NCBI RefSeq assembly: GCF_025950525.1 | Contig: NZ_JAPDGS010000014.1 | Location: forward strand, 1-56,580 | DNA length: 56,580 bases | Direction: 5' to 3' | Source: Stagnihabitans lacustris | Lineage (GTDB): Bacteria > Pseudomonadota > Alphaproteobacteria > Rhodobacterales > Rhodobacteraceae | Shown here: in pieces, positions 1 through 8,474 of the stretch | How the letters are laid out: the number at the start of each line of letters is the position of its first letter | Numbering within the stretch: position 1 is the first letter of the stretch | Program-made: the position numbers and the translations under genes | The notes under the pieces: generated by a model | Told to the model about the DNA's origin: nothing | Database searches by the model: none | Seen by the model: the letters and a program-made list of their open reading frames with translations, nothing else

Positions 1-75
1 GTTCCGGCCGCCCTGCCCCTGCTGGGCGCGGGCATCGCAAGCCTGGTGGCCCTGCGCCGCCGCAAGAAGGCCTGA
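1..75 (+). CDS. 3' end of VPLPA-CTERM lectin-like gene (copy B, across the circle junction)
   Basis: The first 75 bases encode the last 24 residues of a VPLPA-CTERM protein (VPAALPLLGAGIASLVALRR, then RKKA) and a TGA stop. They are identical to the 3' ends of the two lectin-like genes at 55212-55787 and 56003-56578. The base after the shared stretch (position 78) differs from the base after copy A, so this is best read as the tail of copy B, seen again because a circular contig was written with a 77-bp overlap. It is not an independent gene if the circle is real. Confidence 0.8.
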   Translation, partial: VPAALPLLGAGIASLVALRRRKKA

Positions 76-103
76 GGGTTCAGAAAAAGGCCTGAGGGTT
101 CAG
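67..103 (+). repeat. 17-bp direct repeat just after the lectin stop codon
   Basis: The 17 bases AAGGCCTGAGGGTTCAG occur at 67-83 and again at 87-103. The first copy spans the lectin stop codon. It looks like a small local duplication of the gene end. Confidence 0.7.
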
Positions 104-112
104 GTTTCAGAT

Positions 113-139
113 CGGCCCGGGGGAACCTCCGGGCCGTTT
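113..139. terminator. Hairpin between convergent lectin and rhomboid genes
   Basis: A perfect 8-bp inverted repeat (CGGCCCGG at 113-120, CCGGGCCG at 129-136) encloses an 8-base loop and is followed by only three T. It lies between the lectin stop (75) and the rhomboid stop (142), so it may end both transcripts. The weak T-run makes it a poor intrinsic terminator. Confidence 0.45.
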
Positions 140-141
140 GA

Positions 142-843
142 TCAGGGGTCTTTTGAATCCGGGCCGTTTGATTGGGGGCCATTCGCATCGCCCGCCTCGC
201 CGCGGATTTCCCACAGGCCCATGGCGCCTCCGGCCAGAAAGCCGCCCAGATGGGTTTGCCAGGCCAGCCTTCCCCCCGTCACCACCCACAAGACCACATT
301 CAGCCCCAGCAACAGCAGGACCGCGCGCCAGACCGGCCAGAAGGCCCGGCTCCAGAGGCCCTGACCCAGCGCCAGCCCATCGCGCGCGCCCCAAAAGACC
401 AGCGCCCCCGCCAGGCCGAACAGCGCCCCCGAGGCCCCCACCATCGGCACGGTCCCCGAAACCAGCGCGCCATAGCCCAAGGCGCCCCCCACCAAAGCCG
501 CGCCATAGATCCGCAGCAGGCCCCGCGGCCCCACCGAGTCCTCGACCGCGGCCCCCAGCGACACCAGCGACATCATGTTGACCGCGAAATGCACCGGGCC
601 CGCGTGCAAGACGCCATAGGTCACGAACATGGCCAAGGCTTGCCCCGGGTAATTCGGCCGCCAATCGCCCAGAAGCCCGGGCCAAAAGCCCAGATAGCCG
701 GTGGCCAGCGCCCGCCACAGCCCCGCCCCCGCCAGATCGGCCAGGCTTAGCACCAGTTCCGGCACCAGGCAGGCCAGAAACAGCGCCCAAAGCGCGGGCG
801 ACAGACGCAGGATACCTTGGGCGATACGCGGGTGCAGAGCCAT
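142..843 (-). CDS. Rhomboid-family intramembrane serine protease
   Basis: A 233-residue polytopic membrane protein that should cleave transmembrane segments within the inner membrane. Visible rhomboid signatures are the HFAVNMM motif, the GASGALFG motif holding the catalytic serine, and the QTHLGGF motif holding the catalytic histidine, each in a hydrophobic helix. The start chosen is the ATG at 843, five bases after the stop of the beta-barrel gene; longer in-frame versions would overlap that gene. It is the last gene of the export protein, beta-barrel, rhomboid set. Substrates are unknown. A rhomboid beside an exosortase locus recalls rhombosortases, but no GlyGly-CTERM protein is seen here, so a sorting role is only an inference. 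Confidence 0.88.
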   Translation of the reverse strand: MALHPRIAQGILRLSPALWALFLACLVPELVLSLADLAGAGLWRALATGYLGFWPGLLGDWRPNYPGQALAMFVTYGVLHAGPVHFAVNMMSLVSLGAAVEDSVGPRGLLRIYGAALVGGALGYGALVSGTVPMVGASGALFGLAGALVFWGARDGLALGQGLWSRAFWPVWRAVLLLLGLNVVLWVVTGGRLAWQTHLGGFLAGGAMGLWEIRGEAGDANGPQSNGPDSKDP

Positions 844-848
844 GGGGC

Positions 849-2222
849 TCAGGGCAAAAGCACGAAGCGCCGGGCCAGCGTCAGGAAGATGGCCTGATCC
901 TCGGCCTTGCCCGTGCTGTCGCGGTCGGATTGGCGCAGCTCGACCCCAGTGGTCAGCGCCCAATCCCGGCCCAGGTCCTGCGCAAAGCTGGCGCGCAGGC
1001 TTTGGCGCGTCACGCCGTCGATCGTGGCCCCGCCCTCGCCTGTGCCTTCGATCGCACTCAGGCTATAGGTCAGCCCCAGGCGGCGGGTCTCGGCAAGATC
1101 ATGGCTCCAATCGGCGCGCAGGCTGCTTTGCAAGCTGTCGGCATCGGTTTCGCTGGCGACGACCTGACGCGACAGCGCGACCGAGATGCGGTCGGAGGCC
1201 AGGTCCTGGGTCCAGGACAGTCGCCCCGTGGCGGCCCCGCCCTCGCCCTGGCGCGCGCCAAAGCCCAGTTCGGCGGCAAATTCGCCCGAGGCCAGTTTCA
1301 GGCTGCGGCCAAAGCGCAGGGCGCTGCGGGGGCCGCGGGCGTCGCGCGTCAGCTCGAACCCCAGCTCGGCCGTGCCATTGCCCAGGTCGCGCTTCAGCCC
1401 CAAAGCGCCGGTCAACCCGGTCGAGGCGGCGGCGGTCTGGCCCAATTCGGTGGTTTCGGCCCGGGTCATGCCCAGGCTGGCCTGCAGCTGCGTGGCGCCG
1501 TCCAGCGCCCGGCCATAAGACAGCGTCAGGCTGCGGCTTTCGCGCCGGGTCTGGACCAGGTCATCCTGACGCGCGGTCTGCGCGCCCAGGCCAAGGCTGA
1601 TCTCCCCGCCCGCGACATTGCGCAGATGGGCGGTCAGGCGCAGGCTTTGGCTGGCGCTGTCATAGACCGAAGGGTCATTGGTCTGGGAATAGTCGCGGTC
1701 AAAGGCCCTGGCCTCCAGGTCAAAGCCCAGCGGCCCCGTGGTCCCGGTCTGCAGCGACAGGGCGGCATTGGTCGTCTTGATCCGACCCGAGGCCGCGGCC
1801 AGGTCGCCATAAGACAGCGAGCCATCGGGCTGGACCTGGGGTTCGAACAGATCGACCGGGTCATCGGTCAGGGTCAGGTCAAAGCCCAGGGCCGAGGTCG
1901 CGCCCTTGCGATCATAGGACAGCGTCACCCGGGGATCGGTCAGACCCGTCCCATCCAAAGCCCCCGTCAGGCCCAGGCGGAAATCCTGGTCGCGGGTGAC
2001 GGCGGCGTAATTCAGGCCAAAGCGCAGCGCGGCCGTCGTATCGGACGCGCCGCCCGTCACCACCAGATCGGGGTTCGAGGCCTGGCGCAGATTGGCCGAC
2101 AGATCAAAGCTCAGCCGGGGGGGGACATCTTCGGCCCGCAGCGTTTGGGCCAGGACAGTCGCGGCCAGGGCCGGGACGCAGAGCCCCGCCAGACCCAGAA
2201 CAGCGCCGCGCGCCCGGGTCAT
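849..2222 (-). CDS. Outer-membrane beta-barrel protein of the EPS locus
   Basis: A 457-residue protein with an N-terminal signal peptide (hydrophobic stretch at about residues 5-25, possible cleavage after VLAQ or LRAE). It is followed by alternating strands rich in short patterns such as LRFGLNYAA and TLSYDRKG, typical of an outer-membrane barrel. The C-terminus (TLARRFVLLP) lacks the usual final aromatic residue, a slight oddity. Its ATG overlaps the stop of the upstream export gene by four bases, so the two are probably translationally coupled. By position it matches the barrel proteins of exosortase/EPS loci (EpsL or VpsM-like), which may let polymer cross the outer membrane. The family assignment rests on architecture and context. 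Confidence 0.75.
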   Translation of the reverse strand: MTRARGAVLGLAGLCVPALAATVLAQTLRAEDVPPRLSFDLSANLRQASNPDLVVTGGASDTTAALRFGLNYAAVTRDQDFRLGLTGALDGTGLTDPRVTLSYDRKGATSALGFDLTLTDDPVDLFEPQVQPDGSLSYGDLAAASGRIKTTNAALSLQTGTTGPLGFDLEARAFDRDYSQTNDPSVYDSASQSLRLTAHLRNVAGGEISLGLGAQTARQDDLVQTRRESRSLTLSYGRALDGATQLQASLGMTRAETTELGQTAAASTGLTGALGLKRDLGNGTAELGFELTRDARGPRSALRFGRSLKLASGEFAAELGFGARQGEGGAATGRLSWTQDLASDRISVALSRQVVASETDADSLQSSLRADWSHDLAETRRLGLTYSLSAIEGTGEGGATIDGVTRQSLRASFAQDLGRDWALTTGVELRQSDRDSTGKAEDQAIFLTLARRFVLLP

Positions 2223-2851
2223 TCAAACAGCCGACGCGCGGGGACGATGACGACATCGCCCTTTTGCAGCCGGATGTTCTGGGCGGCCCCGCCGGCCTGG
2301 ATGGCGGCATAGTTGAACAGATAGACCTGTTCGACGCCTGTCGCATCCATGCGGCGCAGCTGGATGCGCTTGGTGGCGGCAAAGGGGGTCAGCCCGCCGG
2401 CCTCGGCCAGGAATTGCAACAGCGTCGTGCCCGAGGTGACGGCGACCTTGCCGGGCTTGGCGACCTCGCCCATCAGATAGACCGTGGTTCCCGCCCCGCC
2501 CGTGCCGCTGCCCGCGCTGGCGGCTTTGGCCGGATTGACCTGCCCCACCGACAGGTAAACCGTGGGCGTCTTGGCGAAATTGGGCGCCAGGGCTGCGGCC
2601 ACCGCGGCCTGGACATCGGCCACGCCAAGCCCTGCGGCCTTGACCGTGCCGCCCGAGGGAACCGAGACGGTGCCATCGGGCAGAACCAGCAGCGGGCGCG
2701 ACAGCGAGCCATCCTCCAGCACATCCAGTTGCAGCGTGTCGCCGGGCTGGATCTTGTAGGCCTCCTGGGCGGAAATGGGGGAGGCCAGAGGCAGGGCCAT
2801 CAGGCCGGCCAGGCCCCAAGCCTGCAGAGATTTCCCGAAATGCCGCATCAC
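2219..2851 (-). CDS. Wza-type polysaccharide export protein (Poly_export plus SLBB)
   Basis: A 210-residue periplasmic or outer-membrane export protein. It has a signal peptide (cleavage near ISAQ), then a Poly_export domain starting YKIQPGDTLQLDV, and a C-terminal SLBB-like segment (VYLMGEVAKPGKV, LLQFLAEAGGL). There is no lipobox cysteine, and the protein is shorter than E. coli Wza, as is usual for exosortase loci. Purine-rich sequence (AGAGGTAAAGG) precedes the start. It is the first gene of the operon with the beta-barrel and rhomboid; a candidate promoter with an overlapping dyad lies about 70-110 bp upstream. Confidence 0.9.
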   Translation of the reverse strand: MMRHFGKSLQAWGLAGLMALPLASPISAQEAYKIQPGDTLQLDVLEDGSLSRPLLVLPDGTVSVPSGGTVKAAGLGVADVQAAVAAALAPNFAKTPTVYLSVGQVNPAKAASAGSGTGGAGTTVYLMGEVAKPGKVAVTSGTTLLQFLAEAGGLTPFAATKRIQLRRMDATGVEQVYLFNYAAIQAGGAAQNIRLQKGDVVIVPARRLFE

Positions 2852-2920
2852 CTTTACCTCTTGCTCACGCCCGGCCTGTCGGGCCCGGCTTTGTCCTGTC
2901 CCCGCGGGGAAGTTGCATCA

Positions 2921-2961
2921 TGTTAACCTTGCAATCGGGCGCCGGACAACGCCCGATTGCA
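2921..2961 (-). promoter_or_regulatory. Candidate promoter with 12-bp inverted repeat upstream of the export operon
   Basis: A perfect 12-bp inverted repeat (TGCAATCGGGCG at 2930-2941 and its complement at 2950-2961) has an 8-base centre. Read on the minus strand, TTGTCC (2949-2944) and TTAACA (2926-2921) are separated by 17 bp and could be -35 and -10 elements, with the -35 inside the dyad centre. This suggests an operator. No T-run follows, so it does not look like a terminator for the TPR gene. Confidence 0.45.
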
Positions 2962-3034
2962 GTTCATGGCGTGCCGGGCCGCAGATCTGGCGGCGATTTG
3001 GCCGCGGATGTGGCCGCAAAACCCGATCCGGACC

Positions 3035-5494
3035 CTATTGGCCTGCCTCCTTGCGCGCGGTGGCGACAAAGGCGCGGGTGTCGGTCTCGGGGACCAGGGT
3101 CAGGACCTTGGCGTAATAGGTCTTGGCCTCGTCCGCACGCCCCGAGGCCTTCAGCACCTCGGCCATGTGGAATTGCACCATCGGATCGGTTTCCAGCCCT
3201 TTGGCGGCCAGTTCCATATAGGGCAGCGCCTCGGCGCTTTGGCCGCGCAGATGGGCCAGCCAGCCATAGGTATCGGCAAAGGCCGGCACATCGGTGCCAT
3301 TCAGCCGCCGCGCCACGGTCCAGGCCCGGTCCAGGCTGGGCTGGTCGGATTTATAGGACGAGATCAGCGAGGCCAGGTTGTTGGCCACCACCAGATTGCC
3401 CGAGTTCAGCGCGTAAAGCTTGTCATAGATGGCGATGGCGCCGTCGATGTCCTGGCGCAGCTCCAGCATATTGGCCTTCATGAGCAGCAGATCGCCCTGG
3501 TCGGGCAGGGCCTTCAGCGCCTCGTCGATCACCGGTTCGGCCTTGGGCTGGCCGTCGTTCTGCGCGGTCTGGCGGATCAGTGCGATCCACAGATCGGCGC
3601 GCCCCGGCTCTTCGGCCAAAAGCGCGCGGTAATCGGCCACCGCCGCCACCCCCTCGCCCGTGGCGCCCTTGACCGCCGCCATGACGAAACGCGCGGCCGG
3701 GTCCTTGGGGTCGCGTGCCAAAAGCGCCTCGGCCTTGGCCTTGGCCTCGGCGGTCTTGCCCTGACCCAGATAGGCCGAAATCAGCGCCACTTCGGCGCGT
3801 TGATCGCCGGTGCCGGCCAGGGTTTCCAGATAGCTGACCGCGCCCGGGACATCCTCGCGCCCCGCCAGGATCGCCGGGCGCAGCCGGTCGGACATGGCGC
3901 GCGACTGGTCCGAGCCGATCTCGGCCAGGCGATTGGCCACGCCCTCGGCGCGGGGCCAGTCCTTCATGCGCAGATACAGATCCCCCATGGCCGCCAAAAG
4001 CTCCAGGTTGTCGGGCGCCAGGCGCAGGGCATCGACCAGAAGCGTTTCGGCGGGCAGGAATTTTTGATCCCCGGCCAGGAAATTGGCATAGCGCAGGGTT
4101 TCCCCCGGCGCCTTGCCCGAGGCCTCGACCGCCTGGGCCAGCATATCGGCCTGCAGATCGCGTGACCCCGCCCGGCCGTAAGCCTCGGCCATCAGCGCCA
4201 TGGTCTGCGCATCGCGCGGCGCCGATTCCAGCGCGGTCCGCAACAGCGCGATGGACTCGTCGGTCTTGTCCTCGTCGATCAGCCAGGCCGATTTCAGCTT
4301 CAGCGCCTCGACATCGCCCGGATCCTCGGTCAGGACCTCTTCGACCAGGGCGCGCGGCTGCACCAGATCGCCGGTCGCCACCAGCATCCGCGCCAGCGTC
4401 ACCTTGACCATCCGGGTTTCCACCGAAGGGGTGGCCCCCTCCAGGATCGCCTTCATCGCGGCCACGGCCTCGTCCTGCTTGCCCTGATCGAACAGGATCG
4501 AGGCGCGCAGCACCTTCAGCCCATTGGCGGTGATCGCGGGTTTGGCGCCATCTGCCGCATCAGGGGCCGCCGGAGTGGCGGGCACCAGCGCCAGGGCGGC
4601 GTCGATCTCGGCCAGGGCGGCGTCGGGGGTGCGGAACTGCTTCAGGAACAGGATCATCTGGACCCGCGCCTGAAGGCCCGCATCGCCCTCGGCCGCGGTC
4701 TTGGAGCGGAGCCAGGCCTCGGCCTGGTCGATCTGGCCATTGGCGACATACCAGCGCAACAGCGCCTGACCGACGGCGGGGTCATCGAACCGCGTCTCCA
4801 TGTCGCGCAAGGCGGCCTCGACGCCGGGCTTGTCTTCCAGGGCGGCCAAAAGCGAGACGCGCAGGGAATAAAGCTGCGCCTCCTCGGGGAAGATCACCAG
4901 GGCCTGGTCCAGGGCGGCCAGGGCTGCGGTGAAATCCTGATCCTGCGCCAGGTCGTCGACCACCAGACGGTGCAGCAAAAGATCCTTGGGCCGGCTGGTC
5001 ATCAGCGCGCGGGCGGCATCGGCCTGGACCTTGCGCGCGGCCTTGTCGCCCTTGGAGGCGGCTTCGGCATAGGCGGCGCCGATCTGGACGGCCGTCATTT
5101 CGGGATCATCGGGGACCAGCGCCAGCAGCGCCTTGGCCTGACGCGCCGCCTCGGGCCAATTGCCGATCAGGGCGGCCACGCTGGCGGCGGCGCGCAGGGC
5201 CTCTTGGTCATCGGGCTTGCGTTCGGTCACGGCCAGATATTGGCCATAGGCCCCGGCCAGGTCGCCGCGTGCGCGCAGGAAATCGGCAAAGGACCGCCGG
5301 GCCTCGACGTTTTCGGGGTCCAGCTGAAAGACATTGCGGAACTCGACCAGGGCGCGGTCGCCATCGCCCTTTTCGGCCAGTTCCAAAGCCGAGGCCAGGT
5401 GGCGCGCCGCCTTGTCCTTGGAGTTCTCGCAGCCCGTCAAACCAAAAAGCGCCACTGAAACCAGCAGCGCCGCCATGCCATTGCGCAAATTCAT
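3035..5494 (-). CDS. PrsT-like TPR-repeat lipoprotein of the exosortase/EPS system
   Basis: An 819-residue lipoprotein. The chosen start (ATG at 5494, preceded by AAGG) gives a lipoprotein signal with lipobox LFGLTGC and cysteine 22. The rest is a long array of TPR-like helical pairs, for example GDGDRALVEFRNVFQLDPEN and DLYLRMKDWPRAEGVANRL. Length and layout match the PEP-CTERM/EPS TPR lipoprotein (PrsT family), which accompanies exosortases and is thought to act in assembly of the export machine at the outer membrane. It follows the sugar transferase gene on the same strand by about 100 bp and may have its own transcript. Confidence 0.85.
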   Translation of the reverse strand: MNLRNGMAALLVSVALFGLTGCENSKDKAARHLASALELAEKGDGDRALVEFRNVFQLDPENVEARRSFADFLRARGDLAGAYGQYLAVTERKPDDQEALRAAASVAALIGNWPEAARQAKALLALVPDDPEMTAVQIGAAYAEAASKGDKAARKVQADAARALMTSRPKDLLLHRLVVDDLAQDQDFTAALAALDQALVIFPEEAQLYSLRVSLLAALEDKPGVEAALRDMETRFDDPAVGQALLRWYVANGQIDQAEAWLRSKTAAEGDAGLQARVQMILFLKQFRTPDAALAEIDAALALVPATPAAPDAADGAKPAITANGLKVLRASILFDQGKQDEAVAAMKAILEGATPSVETRMVKVTLARMLVATGDLVQPRALVEEVLTEDPGDVEALKLKSAWLIDEDKTDESIALLRTALESAPRDAQTMALMAEAYGRAGSRDLQADMLAQAVEASGKAPGETLRYANFLAGDQKFLPAETLLVDALRLAPDNLELLAAMGDLYLRMKDWPRAEGVANRLAEIGSDQSRAMSDRLRPAILAGREDVPGAVSYLETLAGTGDQRAEVALISAYLGQGKTAEAKAKAEALLARDPKDPAARFVMAAVKGATGEGVAAVADYRALLAEEPGRADLWIALIRQTAQNDGQPKAEPVIDEALKALPDQGDLLLMKANMLELRQDIDGAIAIYDKLYALNSGNLVVANNLASLISSYKSDQPSLDRAWTVARRLNGTDVPAFADTYGWLAHLRGQSAEALPYMELAAKGLETDPMVQFHMAEVLKASGRADEAKTYYAKVLTLVPETDTRAFVATARKEAGQ

Positions 5495-5596
5495 CTGTCG
5501 CCTTACCCCGTCATCCTTGCATGCCATCTCTATGCGGCACTTTGGGCAGGCCCGGCAAACACCTTGTCGTGTGGCCCGCCCCTGCTGGTGAAAATC

Positions 5597-6358
5597 TTAA
5601 TAACCGGTGCCGCGCAGCACCACCGACAGCGTGCGCCAGATCAGGCCGATATCCGTCTTCAGCGTCACGTTGTGGCTGTAATCCAGGTCGTAATCGGCCC
5701 GGGCCACAAAGGTGGATTCGTTGCGGTCGCTGACCTGCCAGGACCCGGTGATCCCGGGGCGCAGCGCGTAATAGGCGCGACCGGGGTAAAGCTTGCGCTG
5801 GTTGGGCATCATCGGACGCGGGCCGACCAGCGACATGTCGCCCTTCAGCACGTTCCACAGCTGCGGCAACTCATCCAGCGACGACTTGCGCAGAAAGCGG
5901 CCAAAGCCCGTGATGCGCGGATCGCATTTCAGCTTTTGCGTCTCTGCCCATTCGGCCGCATCCTCGGGATGGGCGGCCAAATGCGCCTCAAGCCTGGCAT
6001 CGGCATCGGGAACCATGGTGCGCAGCTTCATCATGCGGAAGATGCGCCCGCGGCGGCCGACGCGGTCCGACCAATAGATCGGCGAATGGCCGTCGCGCCA
6101 GATCCAGACCATCAGCGGCAGGACCAGCATCAGCACCAGGGGGGCGGACAGCAGCACCAGGGTCACGTCGATCAGCCGCTTGAAGACCCGGCGATAGGCG
6201 CCCTGGGATTCGACTTCGAGGCTGCGGTATTCGGAACTGCGAAAATCCGGGCTGCGAAAATCTGGAGACTTTGCCAGAGCGGCGGATTTTGCCCGGGAGT
6301 TTGGCGCCAGGGGCGCATGCGGCAGATCGGAAACGATCTCGACAGGTTCGAAACTCAT
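5597..6358 (-). CDS. Initiating undecaprenyl-phosphate sugar phosphotransferase (ExoY/WbaP family)
   Basis: A 253-residue bacterial sugar transferase that should move a sugar-1-phosphate onto undecaprenyl phosphate, starting the EPS repeat unit on the inner membrane. Visible features are a short tail with small duplications (SPDFRSPDFRS), one membrane helix (LIDVTLVLLSAPLVLMLVLP), then the family motifs KLRTM, LRKSSLDELPQLWNVLKG and MSLVGPRP, and RPGITGSWQVS. Start chosen at ATG 6358 because GGAGG lies six bases upstream. There is only the single N-terminal helix expected for an ExoY-like short form. The sugar cannot be read from the sequence. Confidence 0.93.
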   Translation of the reverse strand: MSFEPVEIVSDLPHAPLAPNSRAKSAALAKSPDFRSPDFRSSEYRSLEVESQGAYRRVFKRLIDVTLVLLSAPLVLMLVLPLMVWIWRDGHSPIYWSDRVGRRGRIFRMMKLRTMVPDADARLEAHLAAHPEDAAEWAETQKLKCDPRITGFGRFLRKSSLDELPQLWNVLKGDMSLVGPRPMMPNQRKLYPGRAYYALRPGITGSWQVSDRNESTFVARADYDLDYSHNVTLKTDIGLIWRTLSVVLRGTGY

Positions 6359-7205
6359 CTGCACCCTCCAACCCCGCAAGGGGAAAACACCAGACCCGAA
6401 GCGGACTTCGGGCGAAAACATCGGGACCCAAAATCCCGCACCATATAAGAGGCGCCACGCCCTCCGGTTCCCCCAAGAAACCGCCCCGGCAGGTCTGGAC
6501 CAGGTTGCTCCTGGCGGTCAGTCCGTCACGGGGTCCAAAAAGCCTCTTGGAAAGACTCTTGGAAAGACTCTGGCACCTGCTCTTGGGCTACTACAATTTT
6601 CCCTGTATTTCGACCAAAATCTTCTCATTTACCGGTTTTCCCTGCGGAACCCCGGGCAAACGGCGGTTTTCTTCCCTTTCCGGCCAAGGATTGTTTCCCG
6701 CGCCCCATGGAATGTCAAAGCCGGAGGCGATCGTTTCTGGCCCGTGCCAAGTGCCCTGAAAAAGCCACGGCCTGCGCCGGAATCGGGGCAGCCGTCGGAC
6801 CCGGGATGGGGGCCTCCTGAGGCGGCATGGGGTGGGGCGGGGGGTGGGGCGGGGGGTGGGGCGGGGGGAGCTGCCAGATATGGGGCCAGATATGGGGTCT
6901 GCGAATCGCGCGGGGGCATCATGCGGTTTGCAGGGCCTGCCAGGGCAAGCCCCTGCGCGCGGGCAAGGTCGGGGATGGGGGGCCAACCTGAACCAATCCC
7001 CGAACCAATCCCTGCAACCGCCCCCCGGCAACCAATCCCTGCAACCCTCGGGCAACCCCCGGGCACAAATCGCCAAGGCGAATCATCCTGTGCTGTTGCT
7101 TTTGCCCGAAGCCTGTCCCAGATGAGAAGAGAAGTTTGGTGCCGGGGACTTGGGCGCAGGGATCTGCACCCGGGGTCGCCCGGATTTGACGGGTTTGAAC
7201 GCGGC
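6359..7205. other. Long divergent intergenic region, repeat-rich, no clear gene
   Basis: About 850 bases separate the divergent sugar transferase and ATPase genes. It holds a 12-bp duplication (CTCTTGGAAAGA at 6544-6567), an AT-rich island at about 6589-6650 that is a likely promoter zone, a G-rich 12-bp triplet (6829-6870), two copies of CAGATATGGGG near 6884-6896, and two copies of a 17-bp unit AACCAATCCCTGCAACC (7003-7019, 7030-7046). An open frame runs through part of it, continuous with the ATPase, but its composition (GGAGGGAGGGAGG) looks non-coding. Confidence 0.6.
6829..6870 (+). repeat. Three 12-bp G-rich repeats, G-quadruplex candidate
   Basis: The unit GGGGTGGGGCGG is repeated exactly three times (6829-6840, 6841-6852, 6853-6864) and followed by GGGGAG. 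This gives many G-runs in 42 bases on the plus strand, in the presumed leader or promoter region of the ATPase operon. Confidence 0.85.
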
Positions 7206-8474
7206 ATGGTCAGTACGCCCAAGGACAGGAGCCAGCACGGGAGCCTTCACGGGAGCCCGAGCGAAAGCCAGGGGCGCGACCTGGACGGCATCCCCCATCC
7301 CCAGGGCCTGGGCAGCCGGATGGAAGGCCCCAGAACGGAAAATAACAGACCGGAAAATAGCAGACCGGAAGGTATCAGGACGGAAGGGCCGCGCTATACC
7401 AACCCGCGCTCGGCCGATCCGCGCCCCCCCCTGGCCCCTTCCGCCGCGGCGCAGCCTGGCCCCGATGCGGACACCGATGCTGGCCCCAACGCTGGCCCAA
7501 ATACTGGCCCCAATACTGGCCCCAATCCGGGCACCCCGCATCTGCGCCAAAGCTTTTACGCCGATCACTTCGGCTTTCACGACCATCCTTTCGCGCTGAT
7601 GCCCGATCCCTCGCTGATCCTGTGGTCGCGCGAATACCGCCGCGCCTTCTCGGTGCTGGAATATGGCGTCATCTCGGGGGCGCCCATCACACTGCTCACG
7701 GGCGCCATCGGCTGCGGCAAGACCACGCTTCTGCGCGAGCTTCTGGGGCGGCTGGATGACACGGTGACGGTCGGGCTGATCTCGAATGCCCAAGGCGGCC
7801 GGGGCGAGCTGTTGCAATGGATCTTGAACGCGCTTGGCCATGACCCGGGGCGCAAGACCAGCTATGTGGCCCTGTTTCAGGCGCTGCAGGATGTGCTTGT
7901 GGCCGAATATGCCGCCGGTCGCCGCACGCTGTTGATCTTTGACGAGGCGCAGAACCTGAGCCTGGAAAGCCTGGAAGAGCTGCGGATGCTGACCAATATC
8001 AACACCGGCAAGGATGTCGTCATCCAGTTGGTCCTGACCGGCCAGCCGGAATTGCGCGACCTGGTGCGCAGCCCCAGGCTGGAGCAATTGGCCCAACGCA
8101 TCGCCGTCAGCTATGACCTGAAGCCCATGGATGCCACGACCACCGCCGATTTCATCCGCCACAGGCTGTGCGCCGTCGGCGGCTCGGGGCGCGAATTCGA
8201 CGCGGCCGCGCTTGCGATGATCCACCAGGTGTCGCGCGGGGTGCCGCGGCTGATCAACCAGTTCTGTGACATTTCCCTGTTATATGCCTGGACCACCGAA
8301 GCCCATGAGATCGGACCCGCGCTTTTGACTCAGGTTCTGGAAGACAACATTTTCTTTGCAGCCCAACTCGCGACCTCCCCTGCGCTGGCAGGCGGGACCA
8401 GGTCCGGCCCCGAGAAGGGTCATGAAAAGGGCAAAACCGCCACGCCGGCCAAGACCTCGGGACAGACGTCATGA
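7206..8474 (+). CDS. Exosortase-locus AAA ATPase (ExeA/GspA-like)
   Basis: A P-loop ATPase of the type found in exosortase EPS loci. Core motifs are the family opening YADHFGFHDHPFALMPDP, Walker A GAIGCGKTTL, Walker B LLIFDEAQN, sensor LVLTGQPEL and RGVPRLINQFCD. The start is uncertain. The frame is open to 6744; ATG 7206 or ATG 7320 are plausible, and the first 115 or so residues from 7206 are low-complexity with small repeats (AGPNAGPNTGPNTGPNPG). From 7206 the protein has 422 residues. Its stop overlaps the next ATG by four bases, so it is coupled to the chain-length gene. It probably energises or regulates EPS assembly; the exact role in such loci is not established. Confidence 0.85.
   Translation: MVSTPKDRSQHGSLHGSPSESQGRDLDGIPHPQGLGSRMEGPRTENNRPENSRPEGIRTEGPRYTNPRSADPRPPLAPSAAAQPGPDADTDAGPNAGPNTGPNTGPNPGTPHLRQSFYADHFGFHDHPFALMPDPSLILWSREYRRAFSVLEYGVISGAPITLLTGAIGCGKTTLLRELLGRLDDTVTVGLISNAQGGRGELLQWILNALGHDPGRKTSYVALFQALQDVLVAEYAAGRRTLLIFDEAQNLSLESLEELRMLTNINTGKDVVIQLVLTGQPELRDLVRSPRLEQLAQRIAVSYDLKPMDATTTADFIRHRLCAVGGSGREFDAAALAMIHQVSRGVPRLINQFCDISLLYAWTTEAHEIGPALLTQVLEDNIFFAAQLATSPALAGGTRSGPEKGHEKGKTATPAKTSGQTS

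Noticed and set aside
6744..7205. N-terminal extension of the ATPase gene to 6744
   Set aside because: It would encode Gly/Ala and Pro runs from DNA repeats (the G-rich triplet and the CCAATCCC units), has no ribosome site, and lies upstream of the conserved ATPase start.
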